Below, one piece after another: positions 43,601 to 53,731 of a DNA stretch of 64,000 nt. The stretch lies in contig CAZTTG010000015.1 of the NCBI GenBank assembly GCA_964615935.1, positions 1 to 64,000 of the forward strand, written 5' to 3'. The position numbers were made by a program, and so were the translations under genes. Source of the DNA: CAZTTG01 sp964615935. Lineage in GTDB: Bacteria; Planctomycetota; UBA1135; GCA-002686595. Position 1 is the stretch's first letter, and each line of letters starts with the position of its first letter. The notes under the pieces are model-generated. The model was given only the letters and a program-made list of their open reading frames with translations. It was not told the origin of the DNA and ran no database searches.

Positions 43601-43859
43601 CGTCCACTTCACCGGCGACCAGGACCAGCGGCGCGAGCTGGACCTCTGGTTGGAGGGCTGGAGCCTCTCCCTGGCCGAGAGCAATCACCTCCGCACGGGC
43701 TACCGCTCGGACGGCCTGCTCGACGTGCACGTGGTCACCGACGAGGACATCGAGCGGCAGACCAGCTTCGCGGCCAAGATCGGCGCGATCACCGACGCCG
43801 CCCGCCGGCTGCCCCTCCAGGGCGAGCCCGGGGCGGGCTCGGCCGTGGAGGACGAGTAG
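40650..43859 (+). CDS. Sensor-PPDK_N-nucleotidyltransferase fusion, copy A2
   Basis: A 1069 aa multidomain protein. Residues of about 5-135 are a GAF-like sensor domain (AKELNCLYRVDEVL, AIPPGWQYPE, GPFLREERRLI) also found in the neighbouring histidine kinase. About 140-330 is helical. About 340-720 is a PPDK_N ATP-grasp domain (LGGKAAGL, PLIVRSSSLLED, LYLVQCRSQ). About 750-880 is the C-terminal domain shared with A1 (LIGPGRWGS, GTHFFQDL). The end is a nucleotidyltransferase fold: VFGS (G968, S969), DLDVLVHF (D980, D982) and a probable third acid at D1025. This suggests NMP or phosphate transfer to a protein or small molecule under control of the sensor. The paralogue is at 48683-51898. Confidence 0.85.
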   Translation: MSEPDQRARKLLDDLQERAKELNCLYRVDEVLSRQDVPTQEVYRELIQAIPPGWQYPEVCGGVVSIPGEFGASSSYVEHPWRLSADVVVQGERIGEIVVYYAEERPKSDEGPFLREERRLITAIAERVGFYVMQRRLRKEHASWENAVQRLSSPGSPPWMVLLQFLRRTDPALLQRIARKMINHLCWNGIEEAESLLQESLQEFGPVQAEGVEANRPLVRGARQDTMGLTDRAFELASRHLSEAELVSRIQAWINEEKSTFLIKSLENPGTGLADLVEAVQRYQSAAIDESELTVAVRTSLKVSLLRRFFVDQLEFINVAKQFVEIGDFFDLVQHLVFTSRSQGKLGGKAAGLFLATQALRKSPEYAEVFSDLKVPKTWYIVSDAVLEFIQYNNLNEVYNRKYMEIERVRQDYPYIIQVFKNSDFPPEIVKGLAAALDDFEDRPLIVRSSSLLEDRVGSAFSGKYKSLFLANQGTKRQRLEALQDAIAEVYASVFGPDPIEYRAERGLLDFREEMGILIQEVVGERIGSCFLPAFAGVAFSNNEFRWSPRIKREDGLVRMVPGLGTRAVDRMGDDYPVLVAPGQPGLRVNWSADEIIRYSPRKMDVINLEHNVFETVEVEDLLRGNGDELPAARRMVSLVDGDRIRKPMGLEPDWESDDFVVTFEGLFTDTPFISRMGALLRVLREKLGMPVDIEFASTGEDLYLVQCRSQSRSAEHAPAPIPRDLPKDKVIFQANRHISNGRISNITHIVYVVPENYAKLGGVREMKAVARAVGRLNALLPRRQFVLIGPGRWGSRGDIRLGVSVTYSDINNTALLMEVAHQTGDYQPELSFGTHFFQDLVEADIRYIPIYPDRPGMHCNERFLLRARNILPDILPDFAHLADTLRVIDVPKQTEGRVLQVLLNADLDEAVGILDQPSTESDSPGRVDDTHEEQSGYHWRWRLTMARRIAAGLDAARFGVKAFYVFGSTKNATAAANSDLDVLVHFTGDQDQRRELDLWLEGWSLSLAESNHLRTGYRSDGLLDVHVVTDEDIERQTSFAAKIGAITDAARRLPLQGEPGAGSAVEDE

Positions 43860-44129
43860 CCCGCCTCGGTCGCCGGGGGCAGCCGGTCACCGCCCAGGAA
43901 GACCTCGGCGCTCTTTCGATCCACTCGTCGGTCCGAGGCCACCGGCGAAGTGACTTCCCTACCCGTGCTCGGCAAGGTGCATCATTCTCAGTGAGCACAA
44001 GGGCCTTGCTGCTGTTCCGCCCCCGCTGTAGTCTTCTCGATCTCTGTGTCGTCCCCTGGGGACGCGCAGCGGGCTCCGGGATCCACGAACGTGTCGAGTG
44101 CGCAGCGACGGGGTGTGACTGGTATCGAG

Positions 44130-45878
44130 ATGAGGGACAAGGGCGATCCCTTCCCGGGCGAGCACCGCCCGGGAGACGGGGCGGCGGTCGAGAAGCGCCG
44201 CAACCTCACCAGGGTGCTCCTGCGGAGCGCCACTCAGGGTCTCCCGAGCCGGGATTTCCTCCCGGAGGTCTCACGAGCGATCATGGAGTTCTCGGACTCC
44301 GACGCCGTCGAGCTGTGGGTGAGGGAAGACGAGCAGAAGCACTACCGATGTTCGGTGACGAGATTCGGTGAGATGCCCTTCGGCTTCATCCTCGTGCCCT
44401 GCCCCCTGGGTGAGGAGACGGCTCCCCCGCCGGAGACCGCCGAGGAGCTGGGGATGGAGATCCTCTGCTGCAACGTCATCCGGGGCGTTTCTGCGGGGCC
44501 CTGGATGCGCCTCACCCCGAAGGGAGCCTTCTTCCTGGCTGATACGGAGAATGCACTGAGCCCCCCGGAGGTGGGCTCGGATGGCCCGGGGGCTCCCGCC
44601 CTGCATCTTCCCACGAGCTACAGGAGCCTGGCCCTGATCCCCATCCCCATCGAGGGGCAATGCATCGGGCTCATGCAGCTCAAGTCCGTGCAGGGCCACC
44701 TCTTCCCGCCCGAGGACATGGCTCTGTACGAGGAAGTCGCGGAGATACTCGGCTTCGCGCTGACCCACCACTACGCCCACATCGAGCTGCGGGAGCGCAT
44801 CAAGGAGCTCACCTGCCTGTACGAGATCGCCCAGGTGATCGGCCACCGCGAGCTGTCCTTCGACGAAGTCATCCAGTGCATCGCGGATCTCCTGCCTCCC
44901 GCCTGGCTGTATCCCGAGATCGCCTGCGCGCGTATCAGCGTCAATGGCGATTCCTACTCGACGGTGGGCTTCGAAGAGACGGCCTTCCGGCAATCGTCCG
45001 AGATCGTAGTCGCGGCCAAGCCCGTGGGAGCGGTCGAGGTCTTCTACCGGGAGAGGCGCATCACGCTCGACGAGGGTCCCTTCCTCGCGGAAGAGCGCAG
45101 CCTGATCGACAACATCGCCCGCAAGGTGGCCAACTTCTGCGAGCTGGTCGAGACCGAACGCGAGAAGGCGCGCCTGGAAGACCAGCTCCGGCACGCCGAT
45201 CGCCTGGCCACCATCGGACAGCTCGCGGCCGGGGTCGCCCACGAGCTGAACGAGCCCCTGGGAAACATGCTCGGCTTCGCCCAGCTGGCCCGCAAGGCCC
45301 CCGAGTTGCCCGGCCAGGTTGCGCAAGACTTGAAACGCATCGAGTCCGCCGGCCTGCACGCGCGCGAGATCATAAAGAAGCTGATGGTGTTCTCGCGGCA
45401 ACTACCGCCCCGGAAGGTGCCCGTCGATCCGAACGCGCTGATCGACGAGTGCCTGTACTTCTTCGAGGATCGCTGCTCGAAATCGGGCATCCAGCTCCTG
45501 CGCAAGCTCGCCCGAGGTCTTCCCCGGATCACGGTGGATCCCGGGCAGCTCAACCAGGTCCTGGTCAACCTGGTGGTCAACGCCATCCAGGCGATGCCGG
45601 AGGGCGGCATCCTGACCGTCGAAACCCGGGCCAGCCGAGAGGAGATGGTCATCGCCGTGGGCGACACGGGGACGGGCATCGGCGAGGACATCAAGGACAA
45701 GGTCTTCATGCCCTTCTTCACCACCAAGGACGTCAAGGAGGGGACCGGGTTGGGCCTGGCCGTGGCCCACGGCATCATCTCCTCCCACAAGGGAACCATC
45801 GAGCTGAGGTCGAAGCCGGGATCGGGGACGCGCTTCATCATCCGGCTCCCCCAGAACGCAACCGTGAAGCTCGGGTGA
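44130..45878 (+). CDS. Sensor histidine kinase, NtrB-like, with GAF sensors
   Basis: A 582 aa soluble histidine kinase. A first GAF-like region (about 20-200) is followed by a second sensor domain (about 200-350; IKELTCLYEI, LPPAWLYPE, GPFLAEERSLI). The latter is homologous to the N-terminal domain of both sensor-PPDK_N-NTase proteins. The H-box is GVAHELNEPLGN with His371. The HATPase domain follows: N-box LVNLVVNAIQAM, then GDTGTGIG and GTGLGLAVAHGI. No transmembrane segment is seen, so it senses a cytoplasmic signal. The start is uncertain: ATG 44130 is used, with GTG 44046 as the alternative. Its stop is 1 nt before the response regulator, which is its evident partner. Confidence 0.9.
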   Translation: MRDKGDPFPGEHRPGDGAAVEKRRNLTRVLLRSATQGLPSRDFLPEVSRAIMEFSDSDAVELWVREDEQKHYRCSVTRFGEMPFGFILVPCPLGEETAPPPETAEELGMEILCCNVIRGVSAGPWMRLTPKGAFFLADTENALSPPEVGSDGPGAPALHLPTSYRSLALIPIPIEGQCIGLMQLKSVQGHLFPPEDMALYEEVAEILGFALTHHYAHIELRERIKELTCLYEIAQVIGHRELSFDEVIQCIADLLPPAWLYPEIACARISVNGDSYSTVGFEETAFRQSSEIVVAAKPVGAVEVFYRERRITLDEGPFLAEERSLIDNIARKVANFCELVETEREKARLEDQLRHADRLATIGQLAAGVAHELNEPLGNMLGFAQLARKAPELPGQVAQDLKRIESAGLHAREIIKKLMVFSRQLPPRKVPVDPNALIDECLYFFEDRCSKSGIQLLRKLARGLPRITVDPGQLNQVLVNLVVNAIQAMPEGGILTVETRASREEMVIAVGDTGTGIGEDIKDKVFMPFFTTKDVKEGTGLGLAVAHGIISSHKGTIELRSKPGSGTRFIIRLPQNATVKLG

Positions 45879-45879
45879 G

Positions 45880-47241
<1,362 letters not shown>

Positions 47242-47272
47242 CCCCGCGTGCGGGCGGTCCGACGACTCGCCC

Positions 47273-47293
47273 GGCTGCCGGGAACCGGCGGCT
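47273..47293. terminator. Hairpin between the two convergent operons
   Basis: GCCGG-GAA-CCGGC, extended outward with two G.T wobbles to about 9 bp. It lies in the 51-nt gap between the stop of the sigma-54 activator and the stop of the glutamate dehydrogenase. There is no T-run. It could serve both directions. Confidence 0.4.
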
Positions 47294-48657
47294 CAGACGA
47301 CGCCTTGATCGATCATCGCGTCGGCGACGCGGGTGAAGCCCGCGATGTTGGCGCCGTTGACGTAGTTCCCGGGCGTTCCGTGTTTTTCGGCAGCATCGAG
47401 GCAGACGCGGTGGATGTTCCGCATGATCAGATGCAGGCGCGAATCGACCTCCTCCCGGGTCCAGGCGTACATCATGTTGTTCTGCGCCAGCTCCAGGCCG
47501 GCCACGGCCACTCCGCCGGCGTTGGCCGCCTTGCCTGGACCGTAGAGGATCCCCCCCTCCAGGAACAGTCTCGACGCCTCGGGGACGGTGGGCATGTTGG
47601 CCCCCTCGCAGACGAGCTGCACGCCGTTCTCCAGCAGATTCCTCGCATCCTGGGCGCTGATCTCGTTTTGGGTGGCGCAGGGGAAGGCGCAATCGGCCTT
47701 GTGCGCCCAGAGCGCGCTCTCTCCCAGGCTGCCGACATCCGTGGGCGAGTAGGTCGAGCTGGGGAAGTTCTCGGCGAACTCCGTGAGCCGGCCACGCCGC
47801 TGGAACTTCAGCTCCTTGAGCCAGCGCACCTTCTCCTCGTCCAGGCCCTCCGGATCGTGGATGTGCCCGCTGGAGTCGGAGACGGTGACCACCCTGGCGC
47901 CCAGCTGCACCAGCTTCTCGATGGTGTTCTGGGCCACGCTGCCGCTACCGGAGACCAGGCAGGTCTTGCCCTCCAGCGTCTGGTTGAGCGTGGCGAGCAT
48001 CTCGGCGGCGAAGTAGGCGACGCCGTAGCCGGTGGCCTCGGGGCGCAGCAGCGAGCCGCCCCATTGCAGCCCCTTGCCGGAGAGGACGCTGGAGGAGTCG
48101 TTGCGGATCCGGCGGTACTTCCCGAAGAGATAGCCGATCTCGCGCCCACCCACGCCGATGTCGCAGCCGGGGATGTCGGTGTGCGAGCCGATGTGACGGT
48201 GCAGCTCGCTCATGAAGCTGTGGCAGAAGAGCATGACCTCCCGGTCGCTCTTGCCCTTGGGATCGAAGTTGGACCCCCCCTGGGCCCCTCCCAGGGGCAG
48301 CGTCGTGAGGCTGTTCTTGAAGACCTGCCCCAAGGCCAGCGACTTCATGATCCCCAGGGTGGCCGCCGGGTGGAAGCGCAGCCCGCCCTTGTACGGGCCG
48401 ATGGACCCGTTCATCTCGACGCGGTAGCCCCGATGGACCTGCACCTGATCCTGATCGTCGATCCACGGGACCGAGAAGAGGATGACGCGCTCGGGTTCGA
48501 CCAGGCGCTCCAGGATCCTGGCCCGACGGTACTCGGGATGGCTGTCCAGCAGCGGCACCAGGGATTCCGCAACCCCCTGGACGGCCTGGTGGAACTCCTG
48601 CTCACCCGGGTTGTTGGCCTTGACCATGGCCATGAGCTCGTTCACGTAACTTGTCAT
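47293..48657 (-). CDS. gdhA: Glutamate dehydrogenase, hexameric GdhA type
   Basis: A 454 aa glutamate dehydrogenase of the E. coli GdhA (usually NADP-dependent, assimilatory) class. GPYKGGLRFHP carries substrate-binding lysines, LPLGGAQGGSNFDPKGKS and PGCDIGVGGREIGYL are class signatures, and SGSGSVAQNTIEKL is the dinucleotide fold. Cofactor choice is not proven. AGGAGGG lies 7-8 nt before the ATG. It is the last gene of the long minus-strand operon, 25 nt after the sensor-PPDK_N-NTase gene. With the 428 aa enzyme at 37558, the locus has two different glutamate dehydrogenases, one per module. Confidence 0.95.
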   Translation of the reverse strand: MTSYVNELMAMVKANNPGEQEFHQAVQGVAESLVPLLDSHPEYRRARILERLVEPERVILFSVPWIDDQDQVQVHRGYRVEMNGSIGPYKGGLRFHPAATLGIMKSLALGQVFKNSLTTLPLGGAQGGSNFDPKGKSDREVMLFCHSFMSELHRHIGSHTDIPGCDIGVGGREIGYLFGKYRRIRNDSSSVLSGKGLQWGGSLLRPEATGYGVAYFAAEMLATLNQTLEGKTCLVSGSGSVAQNTIEKLVQLGARVVTVSDSSGHIHDPEGLDEEKVRWLKELKFQRRGRLTEFAENFPSSTYSPTDVGSLGESALWAHKADCAFPCATQNEISAQDARNLLENGVQLVCEGANMPTVPEASRLFLEGGILYGPGKAANAGGVAVAGLELAQNNMMYAWTREEVDSRLHLIMRNIHRVCLDAAEKHGTPGNYVNGANIAGFTRVADAMIDQGVV

Positions 48658-48682
48658 CGCGGCCCTCCTGGCCAGTGAGATT

Positions 48683-51600
48683 TCATTCGATCGAGCCGCC
48701 GCTGTCTGGAGCCGGGCTGCTCTGCTGCAAGGGCCCCATCTCGAGGGGACGTGCTGTATCCGTGGCTGCGCCGATCTTGGCGGCATAGCTCGTTCGGCTG
48801 GCAATGTCCTCGTCCGTCACCAGGTGGACGTCCAGAAGGCCCCCCGAGCGATAACCCGTCTTGAGGTAGTTGACTTCGTCCAGGCAGATGCTCCATCCCT
48901 CGAACCAGGATGTGAGCTGCTCCCTCTGCTTCGCATCGCCCCGGAAGTGGACCAGGATGTCGATGTCGCTCCCGGGGCCCGCGGTCCCGTTGTTGGTGCT
49001 GCCGAAGAGGTAGAAGCCGACCACGCCGAATCGATCCCGCTCGATGCAGGCGGCGATCTTCTCCGCCATGCGGTAGCGCCAGCGCCAGTAGTTGTCCCCG
49101 CTCCCTTGATCGCGGGGCTCGTCCTCGCCCGGCTCGCCCAGCAGCACCTGTCGCTCCGAGAAGACGCCGATGGCACGGCCTGCGTCGGGGTTCATCAGCA
49201 CCTGCAGCACCTTGCCCCCGGTGACCTCCGGAATGTCGATCAGCCGTATCGTCTCGGCGAGGGATGTATGATCGGGCAGCAGCTTGCCAAGGAGGTTGTC
49301 CTTCTCCTTCAGGAATGACTGATCGAGATGCGCGCCCTCCCCGCCCAGGTGCAAGGGCAGGTAGCGGATCCCGGCCGCGACGAGGTCCTGCAGGAAGTGC
49401 GTGCCGATGGGGACGTCCATTCCGGCCCCGCCGGCGGCCCCCACGAGCTCGATCAGTATCGCCGCGCCGCGGACGTCCTCGAAACCGAGGCGTCCGTCCG
49501 CCTCCTCGCTGCCCACGCACAGCCGGGGGACCATCAAGGCGTAGTGCCTCTTGGGCAGGATCTCACCGAGCCGCGCGATGGCCGTCTTCACGGCTCGGCG
49601 GTCCTCGTCCCTCTCGAGAGCTCCGTAGGCGACCGGATCGACGTAGACGAGGTGCGTGATCTCGGCCAGCCGGCCGCTGGGGACTCCGCTACTCGAGAGG
49701 AAGAGGGTCTCCTCCTCGGGCACGCCGTCCGGGATTCGGGGCGGAAGCGCGTCTTCCGCGTGCATCTGCGGGCGGCACTGCAGCAGGTAGCAGTGCTGTC
49801 CGTCGCAGGCGAGCTCGATCTCGACCGGTACGCCCAGCGCCTCCTCCAGGGCTCTCAGCAGGGCGCGCACCTGCAGGGCGAAGGGGCTGCGCGAGATCAG
49901 GCCGTCGAAGGTGACGACCAGAGTGTCGCTGTCGAAGTCCAGAGCCTGCTTCTCCGGTGGAGCCAGCTCCTCGCCTTGGAGGACGGAGAACAGGAGCTCC
50001 AGATTGGGCAGGGCCGCTCCGTGCTGGCTCACGAAGGGCTCCAGATCGAGCGTCTCCACGCTGTTGGAGTCGAGGTCGATGACGTCGATGGTGTCCGGCG
50101 CGTAGCGCCGCGCTCCAGCGACCGTCCGCGTCGCCCTGATCGCGGGCTGTCCGGGAGCGAACCAGACGCTGTGGGCTCCGCTCCGCTCCTCGGCCAGCTC
50201 GGCGCCAATCCCCGGTACGAGCCGAACCAGGCCGTCGCTGCGCTCGAGTCGGGTGGACCAGCGGCAATCGTTCCGACTCCTCGCAACGGCAGCGCATATC
50301 GGGAAGAAGTACGACCCCACGCGCACCCCGACGGCTTCCTGGATGAGTATCCCCATCTCCTCCCTGAAGTCGAGGAGACCATGCCTGGTCCTGAACTCGA
50401 TCGGCTCCACCGAGAACATGGACGCGTAGACCTCGGCGATGGCCCTGGTGAGACCTTTGAACCTGTCCTGCTTGCTCCCCTGATTGGCCACGAACACGCT
50501 CTTGTACTTGCCCTGCAGGGTGAGGCTCGCGTGGCCCTCCAGGAGGCTCGAGCTCCTCACGATCAGGGGCCGCTCGCCGAACTCGTCCAGGATCACGGAG
50601 AGGCTCTTGACCATCTCCGGCGGATAGATGCACTGGGAGAAGGTCTGCAAGACGTGAGGGTACTCGAGGCGGACCTTCTCCGATCCCTTGTACTTCTGGG
50701 CGATGATCTCATCGATGCTGTTGTAGTGCATGAACTGGATGATCATGTCCGAAGGGATGTACCGGGCCTCGGGGATGCGGATGGTGGACAGCAGCCCTGA
50801 TCGATCCGGTGACTCCTTCAGGATCTTGCCAGCGAGGATGAGGTTCGCGGCTTTCCCGCCCAGCATGCCGTGGCTGTTGGCATCGAGGATCACTCCCTTC
50901 AGGACATCCTGCAGGTCGGTTATGTCCAGATACTCCTTGGCGACGTTGATGTAGTCGAGCTGATTCGAGAGTATGCGCTGGATCAGGGAGACCCTGAGGC
51001 CGCGCGAGATCGGATGAAGGTCGGTGGCCCCCTCGTAGGCTCCGCCGGTGTAGCGCCTGAGCGCTTCGGCGATCTCCGCCAGGGTCACGTTGCGGTGCAC
51101 GAAGCGCTTGAGGTCGCTGAGCCTGTCCTCCTGGATCCACAGGTGAATCCGCGCGAGGATCTCGTCCCCACTCAAGTGGCGGTCCGCGAGGCGGAAGATG
51201 CGCTCGGTGAGCTCCGTGGACAGATCCAGCGGCTGGTCGGACTGCTCCTGGGAGAGGTCACCGTTCAGGGAGTACTCGTACTGCCGGTCGACGGGTGATG
51301 CCAGCAGCCGCAGCTCCTCGGCGTCCTCGAACCCGCTCCAGCAGAGGTGATTGAGCATCCGGCTGGCCACCCGGGAGAACAGGATCTTGTTGGTCTGCCG
51401 GAGCAGGTCGAGGACCGCCTCCCAATCCCGCTTGCGGCTGTCCGTGAGCTCGTCCTGCGCCGTCTGCCGCTCGCGGAAGAGCTTCTGCATGCCCTTGTAG
51501 ACCACGAAGTGGCTGATCCTGTCGGCGATGGTGCCGATCAGCTTCTTCTCCTCGCTGAGGAATGGGCCGAAGTCGGCCGGCGGCATCTCCTGCGCGTAGT

Positions 51601-51898
51601 AGACCTCGATGGAGCCGACGACGGCCTCCTGGTCCGCGATGCCGGCGCTCAGCACCCAGGGGGATTCCTGGAAGTCGGCGGAGACGTAGTCACGGTTGCC
51701 GAGGGTGATCCTGGCGCGACAGTGCTCGGAGAACTGCCAGCCGGGAGGGATGGCCTCGACGATCTTCTGGCAGACCTCTCCGATGCTGGCTTCGGAGTCC
51801 TTCAGCAGCTCCTCGATGGCGTACAGGCAGGTGAGCTCCTTCGCCCGCTCGGTCAGCGCCTCGATGAGCTGGATGGCGGATCTAGTCTGATCCTTCAT
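48683..51898 (-). CDS. Sensor-PPDK_N-nucleotidyltransferase fusion, copy B2
   Basis: A 1071 aa paralogue of the protein at 40650-43859 with the same order. The sensor domain is at about 15-140 (AKELTCLYAIEELL, AIPPGWQFSE, GPFLSEEKKLI), then a helical linker, then PPDK_N from about 345 (LGGKAANLILA, PLIVRSSSLLEG, CYLLQCRPQ). The shared C-terminal domain has GTHFLQDL, but its LIGxGRWGS segment is degenerate (LMVPRLCVGS). The nucleotidyltransferase end is intact (LFGSTNNG, SDIDILVHF, LLDVHLVTDED). The ED acid after RSSSLL is changed to EG, which may weaken ATP handling in this copy. It overlaps the upstream copy B1 gene by 17 nt. Confidence 0.85.
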   Translation of the reverse strand: MKDQTRSAIQLIEALTERAKELTCLYAIEELLKDSEASIGEVCQKIVEAIPPGWQFSEHCRARITLGNRDYVSADFQESPWVLSAGIADQEAVVGSIEVYYAQEMPPADFGPFLSEEKKLIGTIADRISHFVVYKGMQKLFRERQTAQDELTDSRKRDWEAVLDLLRQTNKILFSRVASRMLNHLCWSGFEDAEELRLLASPVDRQYEYSLNGDLSQEQSDQPLDLSTELTERIFRLADRHLSGDEILARIHLWIQEDRLSDLKRFVHRNVTLAEIAEALRRYTGGAYEGATDLHPISRGLRVSLIQRILSNQLDYINVAKEYLDITDLQDVLKGVILDANSHGMLGGKAANLILAGKILKESPDRSGLLSTIRIPEARYIPSDMIIQFMHYNSIDEIIAQKYKGSEKVRLEYPHVLQTFSQCIYPPEMVKSLSVILDEFGERPLIVRSSSLLEGHASLTLQGKYKSVFVANQGSKQDRFKGLTRAIAEVYASMFSVEPIEFRTRHGLLDFREEMGILIQEAVGVRVGSYFFPICAAVARSRNDCRWSTRLERSDGLVRLVPGIGAELAEERSGAHSVWFAPGQPAIRATRTVAGARRYAPDTIDVIDLDSNSVETLDLEPFVSQHGAALPNLELLFSVLQGEELAPPEKQALDFDSDTLVVTFDGLISRSPFALQVRALLRALEEALGVPVEIELACDGQHCYLLQCRPQMHAEDALPPRIPDGVPEEETLFLSSSGVPSGRLAEITHLVYVDPVAYGALERDEDRRAVKTAIARLGEILPKRHYALMVPRLCVGSEEADGRLGFEDVRGAAILIELVGAAGGAGMDVPIGTHFLQDLVAAGIRYLPLHLGGEGAHLDQSFLKEKDNLLGKLLPDHTSLAETIRLIDIPEVTGGKVLQVLMNPDAGRAIGVFSERQVLLGEPGEDEPRDQGSGDNYWRWRYRMAEKIAACIERDRFGVVGFYLFGSTNNGTAGPGSDIDILVHFRGDAKQREQLTSWFEGWSICLDEVNYLKTGYRSGGLLDVHLVTDEDIASRTSYAAKIGAATDTARPLEMGPLQQSSPAPDSGGSIE

Positions 51899-53648
51899 GG
51901 CGGATCACCCCCCGCCCCTGCTGGCCGTCGACCTTGATGTGCAGCGGCTTGTCCAGGGAGACGTGGCGCACGAACTGCCCATCATGGGAGATTCTCTGAC
52001 GCTCGAGCCAATCCCAACGGAGGGAGTGGTGCCCTGATCGGTCGGCCGAGAAGTAGAAGACGCCGAGATTGGTGACATTGTGGAAGAAGTGGGAGCCCTG
52101 GCTCATATCCACGTTCATGGCGTCGGTCGACGCCTCGACGATGGCCTTGGCGCCCGACACCTGGGCCCAACGTGCGGGGATGCCCAGCCAGGGATCGGAA
52201 GTGCCGAGCCGCCCGATGGTGATCAGCAGGTAGCGGCATCCCCGGTCGAGGAGGCGGCGGTTCAGCTCGTCCAGCTCCGCCGCGATCAGCCAGGAGTCCT
52301 TGGCCGAGAAGGTGTCGGGCTTGACGTAGACGATGTTCTGGAGGTAGTCGTTGCTGCCATTGCCCAGTACTTGGTCGGAGGCCACGATGACGCCGGTCTC
52401 CGCCAGCTCATGCTCCTCCACGTGAACGTCGTCTCTGGAGAGGAGCATCGGTCGGACCTGCAGGAATCCCAGACGACCGCGGAGCTCGCTCGTGCCCTCG
52501 ATGTCGAGGGCGAACTCGATCTCGACCGGAGAATCCAGGGCCTCCTGGCAGGTCTCCAGCAGCCCTGCGATGACCTCGTTCACCGGCAGCAGCCCGAGAT
52601 CCAGCAGAGGGGCGAAGGTGAGGATCCGCGGGCCCGGGGAGCCCGTCCCCATGACGACCCGGTCGGATTGCGGTTCGTAGGTCGAGGCGATGGCCGGCAG
52701 CACGCCGTCGGCCTCCGCGTCTGGCAGAGAGCCCTCTTGGAGGTACTCGGCCTCCTGAGTTGGATCTTGAACCGGGGTCTTTCCCATGTTCACGGCCCAG
52801 AAGCGCGTCTGGGTCCCGTCCAGCAGCTCCTTGGTCGAACCGAAGGGCGGCTTCGCCTTGGGATGGGCCGGACAGTAGGTCCAGCTCCGGCCACCGTCGA
52901 CGATGGTCTTCCCGAGACCGAGGGCGAGGCTGACCACCCCGTGCTCGGGACGGGCGTGGCCCAAGGAGTAGAAATTGTAGGAGCGGCCTACCCCCGAGAC
53001 GGTCGGGTAGAAGCGATCGCCGTGACGAATCCCGACCATCTCCTGGATGATGACGGCCATCTTCTCCGCCTCCTCCGCATGGCCGGTCCCCCTGCGGTAG
53101 CTCTTGGCATCCCGGAAGTAGGTCGAGGCGTAGACGAACTTGATGCTCTCGATCAACGTTCGCAAGCGGGCTTCCTCGCTGAACTGGTTGTTCGGCAGCA
53201 TCTTGGTGGCGTAGACGCCGGCGAACGGTTCCCGCAGAGCGTCCTCGAGGAGGCTCGAAGAGCGCACCGCCAGAGGGCCGCGCTCCTGGCTGATCAGGGC
53301 CCGCAGTGGCTGGTGCAGCTCGTCGGGCAGCCTGGCCTTCTGAAAGGCCTGGGCCAGGTGGTGATCGTGTGCTTCGGAGAACGCGATCTCGTGCAGACGG
53401 TTCTCCTGCATGAAGAGATCGAAGATGCCGGTGCCGATCACCCAGAAGCGAGGGATGTCGACCGCGATCGCCGAGGAGCTCTCCGGGGGTACTCGGCTTG
53501 CCAGTATCTCGCTGGCCCGGGCGAGTCCCTGTGCCTTTCCTCCGATGCCGCCCGAGCCAATCTGGACGAAGGGGGAGCCGACGCCGGGAGCGGGAGCACC
53601 CGCCTCCGCGGGATCCGATCCAGGCGCCTTGTCTTCACTGCCCAGCAT
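51882..53648 (-). CDS. PPDK N-terminal-domain-like protein, copy B1
   Basis: A 588 aa paralogue of the protein at 38887-40653, of identical length. IGGKAQGLARA is the opening motif, GPLAVRSSSLLEDALREPFAG the ATP-binding centre, LGFLQVRPM the closing motif, and the C-terminal domain has TSDPWLGIPA and SQGSHFFHNV. No phosphohistidine (SHAA-type) or PEP-binding domain is present. It lies 83 nt after the glutamate synthase-like gene and overlaps the B2 gene, so the B1-B2 pair mirrors A1-A2. The two probably form a complex. Function unknown. Confidence 0.85.
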   Translation of the reverse strand: MLGSEDKAPGSDPAEAGAPAPGVGSPFVQIGSGGIGGKAQGLARASEILASRVPPESSSAIAVDIPRFWVIGTGIFDLFMQENRLHEIAFSEAHDHHLAQAFQKARLPDELHQPLRALISQERGPLAVRSSSLLEDALREPFAGVYATKMLPNNQFSEEARLRTLIESIKFVYASTYFRDAKSYRRGTGHAEEAEKMAVIIQEMVGIRHGDRFYPTVSGVGRSYNFYSLGHARPEHGVVSLALGLGKTIVDGGRSWTYCPAHPKAKPPFGSTKELLDGTQTRFWAVNMGKTPVQDPTQEAEYLQEGSLPDAEADGVLPAIASTYEPQSDRVVMGTGSPGPRILTFAPLLDLGLLPVNEVIAGLLETCQEALDSPVEIEFALDIEGTSELRGRLGFLQVRPMLLSRDDVHVEEHELAETGVIVASDQVLGNGSNDYLQNIVYVKPDTFSAKDSWLIAAELDELNRRLLDRGCRYLLITIGRLGTSDPWLGIPARWAQVSGAKAIVEASTDAMNVDMSQGSHFFHNVTNLGVFYFSADRSGHHSLRWDWLERQRISHDGQFVRHVSLDKPLHIKVDGQQGRGVIRHEGSD

Positions 53649-53731
53649 CTGTCTGTCCTTTCACCCGATGATCAGCGGCCGCCGCGAGCGCGCGCCCATG
53701 GCGAGCCGCGCCGCCACCCGATGGCCGTGCG

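Noticed and set aside
40650..43859. MNT/HEPN toxin-antitoxin system suggested by the nucleotidyltransferase motif
   Set aside because: The motif is at the end of a 1069 aa multidomain protein with no HEPN partner, and the context is glutamate metabolism.
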